62,530 nucleotides of DNA from Stentor coeruleus (Eukaryota > Ciliophora > Heterotrichea > Heterotrichida > Stentoridae). Shown here piece after piece: positions 20,690 to 30,354 of this stretch; the first letter of the stretch is position 1; the number at the start of each line of letters is the position of its first letter. Under the pieces are notes generated by a model. That model was not told the DNA's origin and ran no database searches. It saw only the letters and a program-made list of their open reading frames with translations. The position numbers and the translations under genes were made by a program. The stretch is taken from assembly GCA_001970955.1 (NCBI GenBank), contig MPUH01000356.1, forward strand, positions 1-62,530, in the 5' to 3' direction.

Positions 20690-21103
20690 ATGGAATTTGA
20701 AAACCATGTACCCAAGGTGTTTTTAGTCTGTGCTGGGATCTCAATACTCTGCTGTTTGGCCCGGCCTGATTTTAACCTACCGCTCTTCGTTTTTGCCTGG
20801 ATGATATGGAAAGAAGGTGATCCAACTCAGAAAGTTCGACTTATCATCTTAATGATTATAACTTTTGTCGTTGACTTCATATGGCTCTGCTATTGGGGAT
20901 CAGCTTGGGGTGATGAAAGCGAATCAGGAGGTTGGGAAGCTGGAGTTCATCATTTTGTCTTTGCCATGAGTATCATAAATTTCATCGTCAAGGTAAAAAA
21001 TATTTAGCTTGCTGCAATAGTTTTGGCATTTATGGCTGAGAAATCTACGATAAAAAGCCAACTCCCAGATAAAGTAGCTGGGTTGGTAGGGTCAAGACTT
21101 TAG
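20690..21103 (+). CDS. Small multi-pass membrane protein, 132 aa (AGTRAP-like?)
   Basis: Exons 20690-20992 and 21008-21103 are joined in phase 0 over a 15-nt intron, giving ...IINFIVK-LAAIVLAFMAEKSTIK... Four hydrophobic segments are seen: VFLVCAGISILCC, LPLFVFAWMIW, LIILMIITFVVDFIWLCYW, and FVFAMSIINFIVKLAAIVLAF, which spans the splice junction. Length, helix spacing and the Lys at the start of the last half-helix recall AGTRAP-type proteins, which sit in vesicle membranes. That assignment is tentative. Splicing is needed for a complete last helix, which supports the intron. Confidence 0.75.
20993..21007 (+). other. 15-nt intron
   Basis: GTAAAAAATATTTAG. It contains a terminal in-frame TAG if retained. 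Removal completes the last membrane helix. Confidence 0.92.
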
Positions 21104-21261
21104 GTTTACTAATATTTTTAACTGAATGTATGAGGATTTGTGGATATTTTACAAGGACATTTTTAAATTTTCTGAGTGGATTTACTTTAGAGAAAGGGTT
21201 AAGGAAGAAAAGGAGGGTGTTAGAAGTTTTTTAGAAAAAAGTTTGTCATGGGAGATAAAAA

Positions 21262-21342
21262 CGACAGCAGCAGGATTCGAACCTGCGCGGGAAATCCCAA
21301 TAGATTTCTAGTCTATCGCCTTAACCACTCGGCCATGCTGTC
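21262..21342 (-). tRNA. tRNA-Ser(AGA)
   Basis: The - strand folds as a class II tRNA. The acceptor stem is GACAGCA/TGCTGTC with discriminator G. The A-box-like part is TGGCCGAGTGG. The anticodon arm is ATAGA-CTAGAAA-TCTAT, anticodon AGA. A variable arm TGGGATTTCCC follows, and the T arm contains GGTTCGAATCC. No CCA is encoded and no intron is present. A TTTTT run just after the 3' end fits an RNA polymerase III terminator. It lies between the small membrane protein gene and importin-beta. Confidence 0.97.
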
Positions 21343-21417
21343 TTCTGAATATAGTTAGTCTTTGGAGTATATATACATGAGCCTACAATAAAAAAACTAG
21401 ACCCATAATAAAAATAG

Positions 21418-21519
21418 TTTCTCTAAAATTTTACAAATATAAAATTTCCGTTTCACTTCTAAATCTCATTTCTCTAAAATTTTACAAATATAAAATTTCC
21501 GTTTCACTTCTAAATCTCA
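21418..21519. repeat. 51-bp tandem duplication, two copies
   Basis: Two identical 51-bp units (21418-21468, 21469-21519) in the C-rich spacer between importin-beta and the tRNA gene. Confidence 0.9.
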
Positions 21520-21553
21520 ATATCCAAAAACCTAATCTCCACCATATTATCTA

Positions 21554-24061
21554 TTAGATTTTATTGAGCCCATTATTAGCCCAACTAGCCAAGTCTCTAA
21601 GCCTAAGGTTATTTGACGACCTAAACTTCTGCACATACATCATAACCACTTGAACTTTAAGAAACTCCCTTACTCTCACTCCATAATAATTGCATAAATC
21701 ACCAATAATTCCAAGTATGCACCTATGTACAATAAACCCAGGGTGATACTTATCTTGTGATATTAGCATACAATAATTCATAATAGTAGGAGCAAATCTT
21801 ACCACATCATCACTACAACTACTAAGTCCTTGTATAAGATTCTCATAAAACTCAATAATTGCTTCCCTTAAATCCTTAAAATACTCAAACAAATCAGGAT
21901 CCTCATCTTCTTTAATCAAAGCAGCACTAGCAGTAGCAGCATCTTGTATCAAACTTAACAAATCATTCAAAAAAGGCATCGTACTTTCTTTACAACTAGC
22001 AATAACATCAGACAAACTACAAATACTCTGAACTTTAACTTGTGCATAAGTTTTATCACTACGTAAATTCGCCATCAATGGTTGCATAAAATCCCCAACA
22101 TAACCTTTAGCAATATCCCCAAGTCCTCTAGCTATATCTCCAATAAGCATAGTAACAGCTTTACACAAAGCTTCAGAGTCTTGTTTTTCTAAAGTAAAAG
22201 ATATAAACGGGCCAACAATAGGCAAATAACCAACAAAATTCCCACACAAATTCCCTGCTAAAGACCCAATAGCCATAATACCTTCTTCAAAAACCCCATT
22301 CCTAGTATTAAACACTTCAGTCAAAGCTTCAAGAAAACCTTTAGCTTGTTCTTCATTAATCTGCCCAGATCGTGCTCTTAAAAAAGAAGAACTAAGAACA
22401 TCACATAAAGAACTATGTAAAAGTTCATTTTTAGCTAATGTTGAGTGTTGTTTAAGTAAAACAATAAAATTTGTAATGTTTTGTTCAATATGAGGAACAC
22501 AATCCTCTGAAGATTTTTGTATCAAAGTACTTAAAGCTGTATATGCAGCAAGTTGAAGATTATGTTCTTGATGTGATGAATCTGATCTCATAGCTGAAAG
22601 AATTAGACCATGAAAAACATGTTCAAAAATGCCTAGTTTGAAAAGTTTTATTTCTGAGGATTTTTCTATAAGGTTGATTAAAGCCCAGCAAGCATGACAA
22701 GCAATTTTAGGTGTTTGGTTAAGAGAGTCTAATAAAGCTGGGAGGACTTGATTGAAATTATGTGGATTGGTTAAAAGTTTATATTGATGAGTTGCTAGTT
22801 TTGATATAGTCCATGCTGCTGATTGTTTAACTATTATGTTTTCTTCTCTAAGCATTTGAGCTACTAAAGGAACACTTTTGCTTATTGGCGCTATTTTCAT
22901 ATTTGATGGTCCTTCGACTATAGAACCGATTACCATAAGAGCTGCTTGACGTAATTGCCATTCATTTCGTGAGATATTCTTTTCAATATACTCAAGGCAA
23001 GAATCCATAACTTTGTCTTCAGTCACTTGAGCAAGTACTGTAAGTACTGAAGCACATGCTTTATTTATATCCCACTCATCATCTTCACTTTGAACTCGAT
23101 GAATATTTTCAAGAAGTAAAACTAATAAATCATTTACTGCTGCTAATAAATAACCTCGTATTGGTAAATCAGCTGAAGGTGACTCTTTACGATCTACTTC
23201 AATATCTCCAAGGGCGTTCCAAACCTCTAAACCTAAAAGGGCAACTTTTAACTCATCTTGCCTTACAGCTTGAAATGTTATTCTTCCTAGTTCAATCAAA
23301 TACCCTGACATATAATCATAGTAACTATTCACAACATCTAATAAAAGTTTAAAATTTTCAATACGTATTTCTTCATTTGTATGTGTACATCCAACAATAA
23401 TTAATTGCATAATAATATCTCTTTCTTGTTGTACCTCGAAGTTTTTCTTAGCAAAACGTAAAGAGTTTTTAAAAGCTTTTATTGCAATAATTTTAATATC
23501 AAGGTTAGGTTCAGTTGGGGTCATACTTAAGGCGATAGCTGAAAGTATTGAATTTACTTGAGTTGTTGATATATAAGATGTATCTAGACCATCACAAATA
23601 TAACCTAAGGTCATAAGACTTGCTTCTCTAAATGCAAGATTTTCACTACTAGCATTGGCTACAAGTATATCTATGATTTCTCCCCATTCTTTACGAGATA
23701 AGTCTTGTTTAGCAACACTAGATACTGCTTGAGCGGCAGAAAGTCGAATACTTCTTTTATCACAGGCTAATGTTCCTAATGTATTCACACGGATTTCGTT
23801 TTTGGATTCTGAAGATACTTTGTCCCAGAAGGATATAAGGTAATCTTCATTGTTTAGGTTTAATATAGTGTTTTTCAGTATAATTCCTGCAAGTTGTCGT
23901 GTTGGTTCTGAAACAGCTGTAGAAGCTAGTAATCTTGAAAGTTCTAAGCAGAATATTTCAGGGTTTTTTTGTTTTTCTTCCTGAAGAAGGTTCTGAGAAT
24001 TTTGACGAGCTTGGTCTTCGATTGAGAGAGCTTGTGCTAAAATCCCTAATAAACTTGACAT
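21554..24061 (-). CDS. Importin subunit beta-1 (karyopherin beta), 835 aa
   Basis: A single frame of all-helical HEAT repeats. The N terminus LAQALSIEDQARQNSQNLLQ and PTRQLAGIILKNTI form the importin-beta N-terminal domain. Internal landmarks include the acidic loop EDDEWDINKACASVLTVLAQ and VKQSAAWTISKLATHQ. Length is close to the usual 860-880 aa. It should carry importin-alpha/NLS cargo through the nuclear pore and bind Ran-GTP by its N-terminal repeats. The first 16 or so codons are repeated beyond the N at 24116 as an assembly duplicate, but the ATG is intact. Confidence 0.95.
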   Translation of the reverse strand: MSSLLGILAQALSIEDQARQNSQNLLQEEKQKNPEIFCLELSRLLASTAVSEPTRQLAGIILKNTILNLNNEDYLISFWDKVSSESKNEIRVNTLGTLACDKRSIRLSAAQAVSSVAKQDLSRKEWGEIIDILVANASSENLAFREASLMTLGYICDGLDTSYISTTQVNSILSAIALSMTPTEPNLDIKIIAIKAFKNSLRFAKKNFEVQQERDIIMQLIIVGCTHTNEEIRIENFKLLLDVVNSYYDYMSGYLIELGRITFQAVRQDELKVALLGLEVWNALGDIEVDRKESPSADLPIRGYLLAAVNDLLVLLLENIHRVQSEDDEWDINKACASVLTVLAQVTEDKVMDSCLEYIEKNISRNEWQLRQAALMVIGSIVEGPSNMKIAPISKSVPLVAQMLREENIIVKQSAAWTISKLATHQYKLLTNPHNFNQVLPALLDSLNQTPKIACHACWALINLIEKSSEIKLFKLGIFEHVFHGLILSAMRSDSSHQEHNLQLAAYTALSTLIQKSSEDCVPHIEQNITNFIVLLKQHSTLAKNELLHSSLCDVLSSSFLRARSGQINEEQAKGFLEALTEVFNTRNGVFEEGIMAIGSLAGNLCGNFVGYLPIVGPFISFTLEKQDSEALCKAVTMLIGDIARGLGDIAKGYVGDFMQPLMANLRSDKTYAQVKVQSICSLSDVIASCKESTMPFLNDLLSLIQDAATASAALIKEDEDPDLFEYFKDLREAIIEFYENLIQGLSSCSDDVVRFAPTIMNYCMLISQDKYHPGFIVHRCILGIIGDLCNYYGVRVREFLKVQVVMMYVQKFRSSNNLRLRDLASWANNGLNKI

Positions 24062-24217
24062 TTTTATTTACTTGGATATTATAAAAATATTATGATGAAG
24101 AAAATTGGAAGATGCNGTCTTCGATTGAGAGAGCTTGTGCTAAAATCCCTAATAAACTTGACATTTTTATTTACTTGGATGTTATAAAAATATTATGATG
24201 AAGAAAATTGGAAGATG
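24014..24217. repeat. 101-bp direct repeat flanking a single N (assembly scar)
   Basis: 24014-24114 and 24117-24217 are the same sequence with about one difference, separated by one base plus an N at 24116. They contain the 5' end of importin-beta and its leader. Best read as two contig ends that overlap but were not merged. Confidence 0.85.
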
Positions 24218-24855
24218 TGGTTGATGATGGAGGAAGATTAAAATTTATTGTATTTAATATGATTAATTTTGTGAGTATTAAAAGGTTTGATAAAATTTGG
24301 ATATTTGAAAATGTTGATAAAGAAATTAGTGATTGTGTGGAAATTTAATGCATGGAAGTGCTATTTAGGGATTTTTAGTATAATATTTGTTTAGGATATT
24401 AAAAGATGTATAAGAAAAAAAATTTTTATGAAGAGATGAAACTGGATTGTAGTGTTATAGAAAATATAATGTTTGTATAATATGGGATAAAATGTTTTAT
24501 TAGTTATAACATTATATTCACAAAAAAGGCCTTATTTACTATTTTTTTATGTTGTAATTCATTTGACTCACTATATTTACTTGTGTTTTAATTTTATCAA
24601 TTTATACTTACCCTAAACCTAATATTCTATCCAAAAATCCTACCTCATTACACCACTTATAAAATCCCTTATTATATAAAACCACATAACAACTGCTTAT
24701 AAATCTATAAAAACCAGGTTTTTCCACAAAAAAAAAAGTATTCCAAAATCCAACTTTAATTCCCACCCTAATCAAAAACCCACCATCTTCAAACCATCAT
24801 CCAAAACCACAATTTTAATCTCAACATCATTAAAAACTATAAAAATCCATCTAAA

Positions 24856-24990
24856 CTAAAAAAACATAAATAAAAATCCTATTGTCCACCCTGCCATAGG
24901 TACAACTAAAGTTTTATACATTATAATATAAAGCTTTGAAATATTATTCACATAATTATTATGAGCTTATGATAATCAGGCTACCATTTT
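24856..24990 (-). pseudogene. Relic of the 3' end of a PIN-like (auxin efflux carrier family) transporter gene
   Basis: On the - strand it reads NYVNNISKLYIIMYKTLVVP followed by MAGWTIGFLFMFF and a stop at 24856. This aligns with the C terminus of the intact gene at 30355-31539 (NQVENISKVYMIMYATAALP, then MAAWTMGFLIILY). Before it only scraps remain (ALIISS-like), interrupted by stops and shifts. The rest of the gene is gone. It is a decayed second copy, not a recent duplicate. Confidence 0.8.
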
Positions 24991-25681
24991 CTTATTATTA
25001 GAATAAATCTTTATAATATAAGTATTAATTTAAGATTTTATGTAGTAAGCTAAGATAATACAAAGGGTTTTTTTTAAGGTTTTTAAGATGGGTTAATGAT
25101 ATTTTTGATAATTTTTGTATAGTAGAATTGATGAAAAGATTGAAATAGAGGGTAATAGGAGTTGATTATTATTTTTACATTTTTATATGTATTTTAAAGG
25201 TTATTGTTTTTAGACTAGGTAGAATTGTATAGAATTTTTAGTGTTTTTAAGATTTTAGAAGTGTATTTTTATGTAGGAATTAGGAATAAAGGGGAAAATG
25301 TATGGTTTTTATATATAAGAGAAATAATGATTTAGGGATAGTGATATTGTGGCTAAATAAATGATATGATTAATATGCATGAAGGATTAAGAGAAAATGA
25401 TCATAGACAGCTTATTTGCTTACTAATAATACAGCTTGATTTTAGGCGAAATAGGATAAATGGAATAATTTTGGATTAAATCGTATAAAATTAAAAACTA
25501 CACATTGTATTTCACATAAAGGTAGATTTATAACCATTTAGCTACCAATACAATAAAATCACTTGTCTTTACATTAAAAAATAATTAAAACTCAACTTAA
25601 CCCAAAACCTTTCAAAAGAATACTTTCAAGGATTTCATAAAGAAAAACATCATAAATCCTAACTCTAAATAAAAAAAATTT

Positions 25682-26194
25682 ATTACCCCTAATCCTCATA
25701 TATTATATCAAAATACAAACATCATCTTAAATCTTTTTTTCATACCAAATTAAAAACCAATAAAAATAGCTAAACCTTAATTCCTAAACTCAACCCCTTA
25801 AAATAAATCCTAACCAAAACTTATTTTCAATAATTACATCCACATAAAGCAACTCGTATTTTTTTCTGATACAAAATATCAAATTAATCACTATCATCTT
25901 ATATAAAAATGCTATATATTCATTTGCTTGTTTTATGNATTACCCCTAATCCTCATATATTATATCAAAATACAAACATCATCTTAAATCTTTTTTTTAT
26001 ACCAAATTAAAAACCAATAAAAATAGCTAAACCTTAATTCCTAAACTCAACCCCTTAAAATAAATCCTAACCAAAATTTATTTTCAATAATTACATCCAC
26101 ATAAAGCAACTCGTATTTTTTTCTGATACTAAATATCAAATTAATCACTATCATCTTATATAAAAATGCTATATATTCATTTGCTTGTTTTATG
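25682..26194. repeat. 256-bp direct repeat flanking a single N (assembly scar)
   Basis: 25682-25937 and 25939-26194 match with about three substitutions. The N is at 25938. It lies wholly in the 5' flank of the WD40-channel gene. The differences may be allelic. Confidence 0.85.
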
Positions 26195-26216
26195 AAACAA
26201 TGAAACTTGGTTATAA

Positions 26217-29200
26217 ATGTCTTCTTTCATAGAGGAAAGTCTTATTCAAAAGTCTGTAGAAGCACCGCAAAACCAGTCAAAAACAACTTTGATCAAGCTT
26301 AAAGTTGATGAAAATAAGAATGATGAAGCACTTGATGAACTTAGAAAAGCTTGGAATTTTATCCAGCTTGAGTACAAACTAGGTTTGCCAAATTCATTTG
26401 TCACTACACTTAAAGGACATACATACTTAGTAACAAGTGTGAGTTTCAGTCCTGACGGTAAATTTTTGGCAAGTGGTTCAGGTGACAACCTAATAAAAAT
26501 ATGGAGCCTCGCTGAAAACAAAGAAGAAAGCACTTTGTCAGGCCATTCAGGCGAAGTATTTTGTATTTCTTATAGCCCAGATGGCCGATATCTTGCAAGT
26601 GGTTCAGGTGATGGCCAGATAAAAATATGGAATTTGGCCTTATGTCAAGAGAAACATAGTCTAAAAGGTCATAGTAAAAGTGTTTTAAGTGTGAATTTTA
26701 GCCCAGATGGAAAATCATTAGTCAGTGGCTCAGGAGATAACCTCATAAAGCTTTGGAATGTTGAAGAAGGGATTGAAAAATTCACATTATCAGGACATGA
26801 AAGCGATGTTTATTGTGTTAATTTCAGTCGTGATGGTCAAATTCTTGCAAGTGCATCAGGGGATTGCCATATAAAAATTTGGAATATAAACAAAAAATGT
26901 GAAGAATTTAGTTTGATTGGAAGTATGAGTGAAGTTTATAGTTTGAGCTTTAGTCCTAATGAGAGATTTTTGGCAAGTGGGTCTGGTGACAATTTAATCA
27001 AAATATGGAACTTACCCGAGAGAAAAGAAGAATATTCTCTTATCGGGCACAAAAGCCGAGTTGCAAGTTTAAGTTTTAGTCCAGATAGTAAATACCTAGC
27101 AAGTGGATCTGGGGACAATCTAATAAAAATATGGAACCTTCTCGACAAAAGCGAGCAATGCACTCTAACCGGTCACTCAAGCGATGTCTTCAGTGTAAGT
27201 TTTAGCCCCGACGGTAAATTTCTTTCAAGTGGTTCAGGGGACAAACTAATAAAAATCTGGAACTTGGCCGAGAAAAGCGAAGAAAACACTTTATCAGGAC
27301 ATACAAACAACATAGCAAGTATAGTTTTCAGTAAAAATGGCCGATATTTAGCAAGTGGTTCTCGAGACAACTTAATAAAAATCTGGGATACAATGGATTA
27401 TAAAGAAGAAACCACATTAGTTGGGCATATAAATCGAGTAACAAGTTTAAGTTTTACCCCAGATAGTAAATACCTTGCAAGTGGTTCTGGGGACAATCTT
27501 GTAAAAATCTGGGACTTAACAAGAAAAGCAGAAGAATTTAGCCTTTCAGGTCATATTGGTGTTGTCTGGAGCGTAAGTTTTAGTCCTGATGGAAAGCTTC
27601 TTGCAAGTGGTTCTGGAGACAAGACTATAAAAATATGGACTTTCGGGAAAAAGACTGAAGATTTCACATTGACGGGACATAACGGGACTGTTTGGAGTGT
27701 TAGTTTTAGCCCTGATGGAAGATTTTTGGCTAGTGGCTCTGGAGATAATGTTATAAAAATATGGAACCTTAAAGAAAGAAAAGAAGATTGTACTTTGACT
27801 GGACATAGTGGGACAGTTTGGAATGTGAACTTTAGCCCAGATGGGAGGTTTTTGGCTAGTGGCTCAGGAGACAATCTTATAAAAATATGGAATTTATTAG
27901 AGAAAAAAGTACAACAAACCTTGATTGGACATAAAAATAAAGTTTATAGTGTAACTTTTAGTCCTGGGGGAAGGTTTTTGGCTAGCGGCTCTGGGGATAA
28001 TCTTATTAAGATATGGAATCTGGCTGAAAATAAAGAAGAGTGCACTTTGAATGGACATTCTAGCGAAGTTTATTGTGTGAATTTTAGCCATAATGGTAAG
28101 GTTTTAGCTAGTGGCTCTGGGGATAAGTTTATTAAAATCTGGAATCTTGCTGAGAAAAAGGAAAAAGATACACCGGCGGGGTTTGATGGAAGTAAATTGA
28201 CTGTGAGTTTTAGTTATGATGGAAAATTATTGGCTTGTGGATATGGGGATAGTGTTATTAAGGTTTGGAATGTTCCTGATAAAAAACTGGAATGCACTGT
28301 TTTGACTCATCAAGACTCACTTGAAGATCTTGAAGCCATTGAATTTACTAATGAAAACAAAACTATTATTATTATTTATAAGTTTGGTATTAAAGCTTTT
28401 TCTATACCATCAGGTGAAGAAGTGGCGATTTCTCTGAAATCTGATAGTAAAATTCAAACGCAAAATAAATATATGAAAATATTAAACCCACTTAGTTGTG
28501 CAAGCAGTGGATATCAAAATCAAATTAAAACTGCAGAAGCTTACTTTTACTTCCAAGCTAAAGAGTTTGAAAAGATACACAACCCCAATACTATCCTGAC
28601 AAATCTAGATTTCTCCATTGCGCATTTTATGGCTATGCTAGGACAAGAAGATATAATGGAAAAGTTCATAAAATCAAAAAATCTCATAATAGCCCCAGAT
28701 GGTTTTGGTCACAGTCCTATATTTTATTCAATAAAATGTAAACATCAAAGAATTACAGACATGCTTGTAGATTATTTAAGTGATTTTACATCATATCAAA
28801 AACTTAACTATAAAACATGTTTATCTTTAATGACCCTTGAATCAGATTTACCTGAACTATTACTTAATTCATCACCACAAATAGATAAACTATTAAGTGC
28901 TGCATTTATAACCCAAGGAAGTTCAGTGCATTTTGGAAGCCCATTAAAAGAACTGCCTATAAAAATTATTAGTGAATCTGCTTTATCAACATTTGAAGAG
29001 TTTTCTTCAATTGAAGGAGATACAATCCCGTTGATTATAAAACAAGCTCCTTTTAAACTCCCATTTAGTATTGGTACTGCAGCTAGTAGAGATCTTATAA
29101 GTGCTATTCTCGAATGTAAAAACAAAGACATTTATCGTACCAAACTTATCCAATATATCATCACGCAAAAATGGGAAGGGGTGATTTTCTGGGTATATTT

Positions 29201-30323
29201 CTACACCGGCCTTCTTTGGAGTAATATCCTCGGCCTTTATTTCCTCATCACAACTCGTCGTTTTGATTTCCTCATCGCTTTACTCATTATAAATACTGTC
29301 CTCATGATCTGGGAAGGTATTCAAATGACCGTAGCCGGTAAAAAATATTTTAAAAGCGCCATAAACCATTTAGATCTCATCAGATGTTATACAACTGCAG
29401 TCTTTGGTATCCTTTATGTTCTAAACATTGAATATTCTGAACTTACTTGGATTATGATAGTATTAAATCTTTTAAGAGGCTTTACAGGATTTCGAGCATT
29501 TGGTAATACAAGATATTATATAAGGCTTTTACAAATGTGTATAGTCCGAATGAAAGATTTTTTAATGATATTTGTATATGCAACTCTATCATTAGGATTA
29601 ATGAATGCTATATCTGCTAAAGAAGATGCTCTAACTTATCAATCAATGTGGTCATCACCTTTTGGGTTAATTGTAGGGAAAACTGAGCCTTTTTATGAGA
29701 AAAATGTTATACAAGTAGTTACATATGTATTAGCTGTGACAACTAATATGATAATAATGCTTAATATGATTATTTCAATATTAGGTGATGTTTTTGATGA
29801 ATTTCAACTTGATGCTGAAGTTTTTAATTATACGGAAATGGCTGAGGTTATATTAGAAAATGAACAGATTTTATCTTTTTGGAGTTCTAAAGAGGAGTTT
29901 AGGTATTTACATGTTTGTATGCATGCATATGAGAAATCAGGTACTGAATGGAAAGGGAAGATTATTGATGTGAGAGATTTTTTAAGGGATAAATTCTTGA
30001 ATAACCATTTAAAACCTTTGTTTAATGATAGTACTGAACAGATTAAAGCTGTTAATGAAAGAATGGCAAATAATGATAATAAAATTGATGAGAAAATTCA
30101 AAACATTAATGATAAAATTGCATCTGTAGATGAAAAAGTTACTGCGATAGAAGAAAAAGTTACTGATCGGATAAAAGTTGCTGATGAAAATGCATCAATT
30201 CGCTTTAGGGTGTTAGAAGATAAATTATTTGAATTTCAAGACAAATTTGATGATATTGAAAATAAAGTTATGAATATCCAAGGAAGTATTGATAAGGTAT
30301 TGAAAATAATTTCTAATAGATAA
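26217..30323 (+). CDS. WD40-repeat / ankyrin-like / TRP-type ion channel fusion, 1368 aa
   Basis: One uninterrupted frame. Residues 64-690 contain 15 highly regular 42-aa WD40 repeats (SFSPDGKFLASGSGDNLIKI then WNL) plus a 16th degraded one, enough for two beta-propellers. About residues 790-900 look ankyrin-like (FGHSPIFYSIKCKHQRITDM). About residues 985-1200 contain six hydrophobic helices with an ion-transport layout, including GLLWSNILGLYFLI, FLIALLIINTVLMIWEG, a charged helix NLLRGFTGFRAFGNTRYYI, and NMIIMLNMIISILGDVFDEF typical of the last helix of TRP-like channels. The last 80 residues form a heptad coiled coil, probably for tetramerisation. I infer a cation channel gated or localised through a propeller scaffold. 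It is convergent with the transporter gene, stop codons 31 bp apart. Confidence 0.85.
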   Translation: MSSFIEESLIQKSVEAPQNQSKTTLIKLKVDENKNDEALDELRKAWNFIQLEYKLGLPNSFVTTLKGHTYLVTSVSFSPDGKFLASGSGDNLIKIWSLAENKEESTLSGHSGEVFCISYSPDGRYLASGSGDGQIKIWNLALCQEKHSLKGHSKSVLSVNFSPDGKSLVSGSGDNLIKLWNVEEGIEKFTLSGHESDVYCVNFSRDGQILASASGDCHIKIWNINKKCEEFSLIGSMSEVYSLSFSPNERFLASGSGDNLIKIWNLPERKEEYSLIGHKSRVASLSFSPDSKYLASGSGDNLIKIWNLLDKSEQCTLTGHSSDVFSVSFSPDGKFLSSGSGDKLIKIWNLAEKSEENTLSGHTNNIASIVFSKNGRYLASGSRDNLIKIWDTMDYKEETTLVGHINRVTSLSFTPDSKYLASGSGDNLVKIWDLTRKAEEFSLSGHIGVVWSVSFSPDGKLLASGSGDKTIKIWTFGKKTEDFTLTGHNGTVWSVSFSPDGRFLASGSGDNVIKIWNLKERKEDCTLTGHSGTVWNVNFSPDGRFLASGSGDNLIKIWNLLEKKVQQTLIGHKNKVYSVTFSPGGRFLASGSGDNLIKIWNLAENKEECTLNGHSSEVYCVNFSHNGKVLASGSGDKFIKIWNLAEKKEKDTPAGFDGSKLTVSFSYDGKLLACGYGDSVIKVWNVPDKKLECTVLTHQDSLEDLEAIEFTNENKTIIIIYKFGIKAFSIPSGEEVAISLKSDSKIQTQNKYMKILNPLSCASSGYQNQIKTAEAYFYFQAKEFEKIHNPNTILTNLDFSIAHFMAMLGQEDIMEKFIKSKNLIIAPDGFGHSPIFYSIKCKHQRITDMLVDYLSDFTSYQKLNYKTCLSLMTLESDLPELLLNSSPQIDKLLSAAFITQGSSVHFGSPLKELPIKIISESALSTFEEFSSIEGDTIPLIIKQAPFKLPFSIGTAASRDLISAILECKNKDIYRTKLIQYIITQKWEGVIFWVYFYTGLLWSNILGLYFLITTRRFDFLIALLIINTVLMIWEGIQMTVAGKKYFKSAINHLDLIRCYTTAVFGILYVLNIEYSELTWIMIVLNLLRGFTGFRAFGNTRYYIRLLQMCIVRMKDFLMIFVYATLSLGLMNAISAKEDALTYQSMWSSPFGLIVGKTEPFYEKNVIQVVTYVLAVTTNMIIMLNMIISILGDVFDEFQLDAEVFNYTEMAEVILENEQILSFWSSKEEFRYLHVCMHAYEKSGTEWKGKIIDVRDFLRDKFLNNHLKPLFNDSTEQIKAVNERMANNDNKIDEKIQNINDKIASVDEKVTAIEEKVTDRIKVADENASIRFRVLEDKLFEFQDKFDDIENKVMNIQGSIDKVLKIISNR

Positions 30324-30354
30324 TAGATAATTCCTAAGCATCTAATATATAAAT

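Larger units (their letters stand above)
24218..26216. other. Long intergenic region with a gene relic
   Basis: G-rich to 24480, C-rich 24600-24855, a PIN-like transporter relic at 24856-24990, G-rich 25060-25380, then C-rich up to the WD40-channel gene. The C and G blocks bracket the relic as they bracket living genes. The 256-bp repeat around the N at 25938 is an assembly scar. Confidence 0.6.

Noticed and set aside
21126..21311. 61-codon + strand frame over the tRNA gene
   Set aside because: It runs into the antisense of tRNA-Ser (the AGFEPAR peptide is typical of such false frames).
27546..28091. Long antisense frames over the WD40 repeats
   Set aside because: They mirror the 126-bp coding repeat on the other strand and have no independent features.
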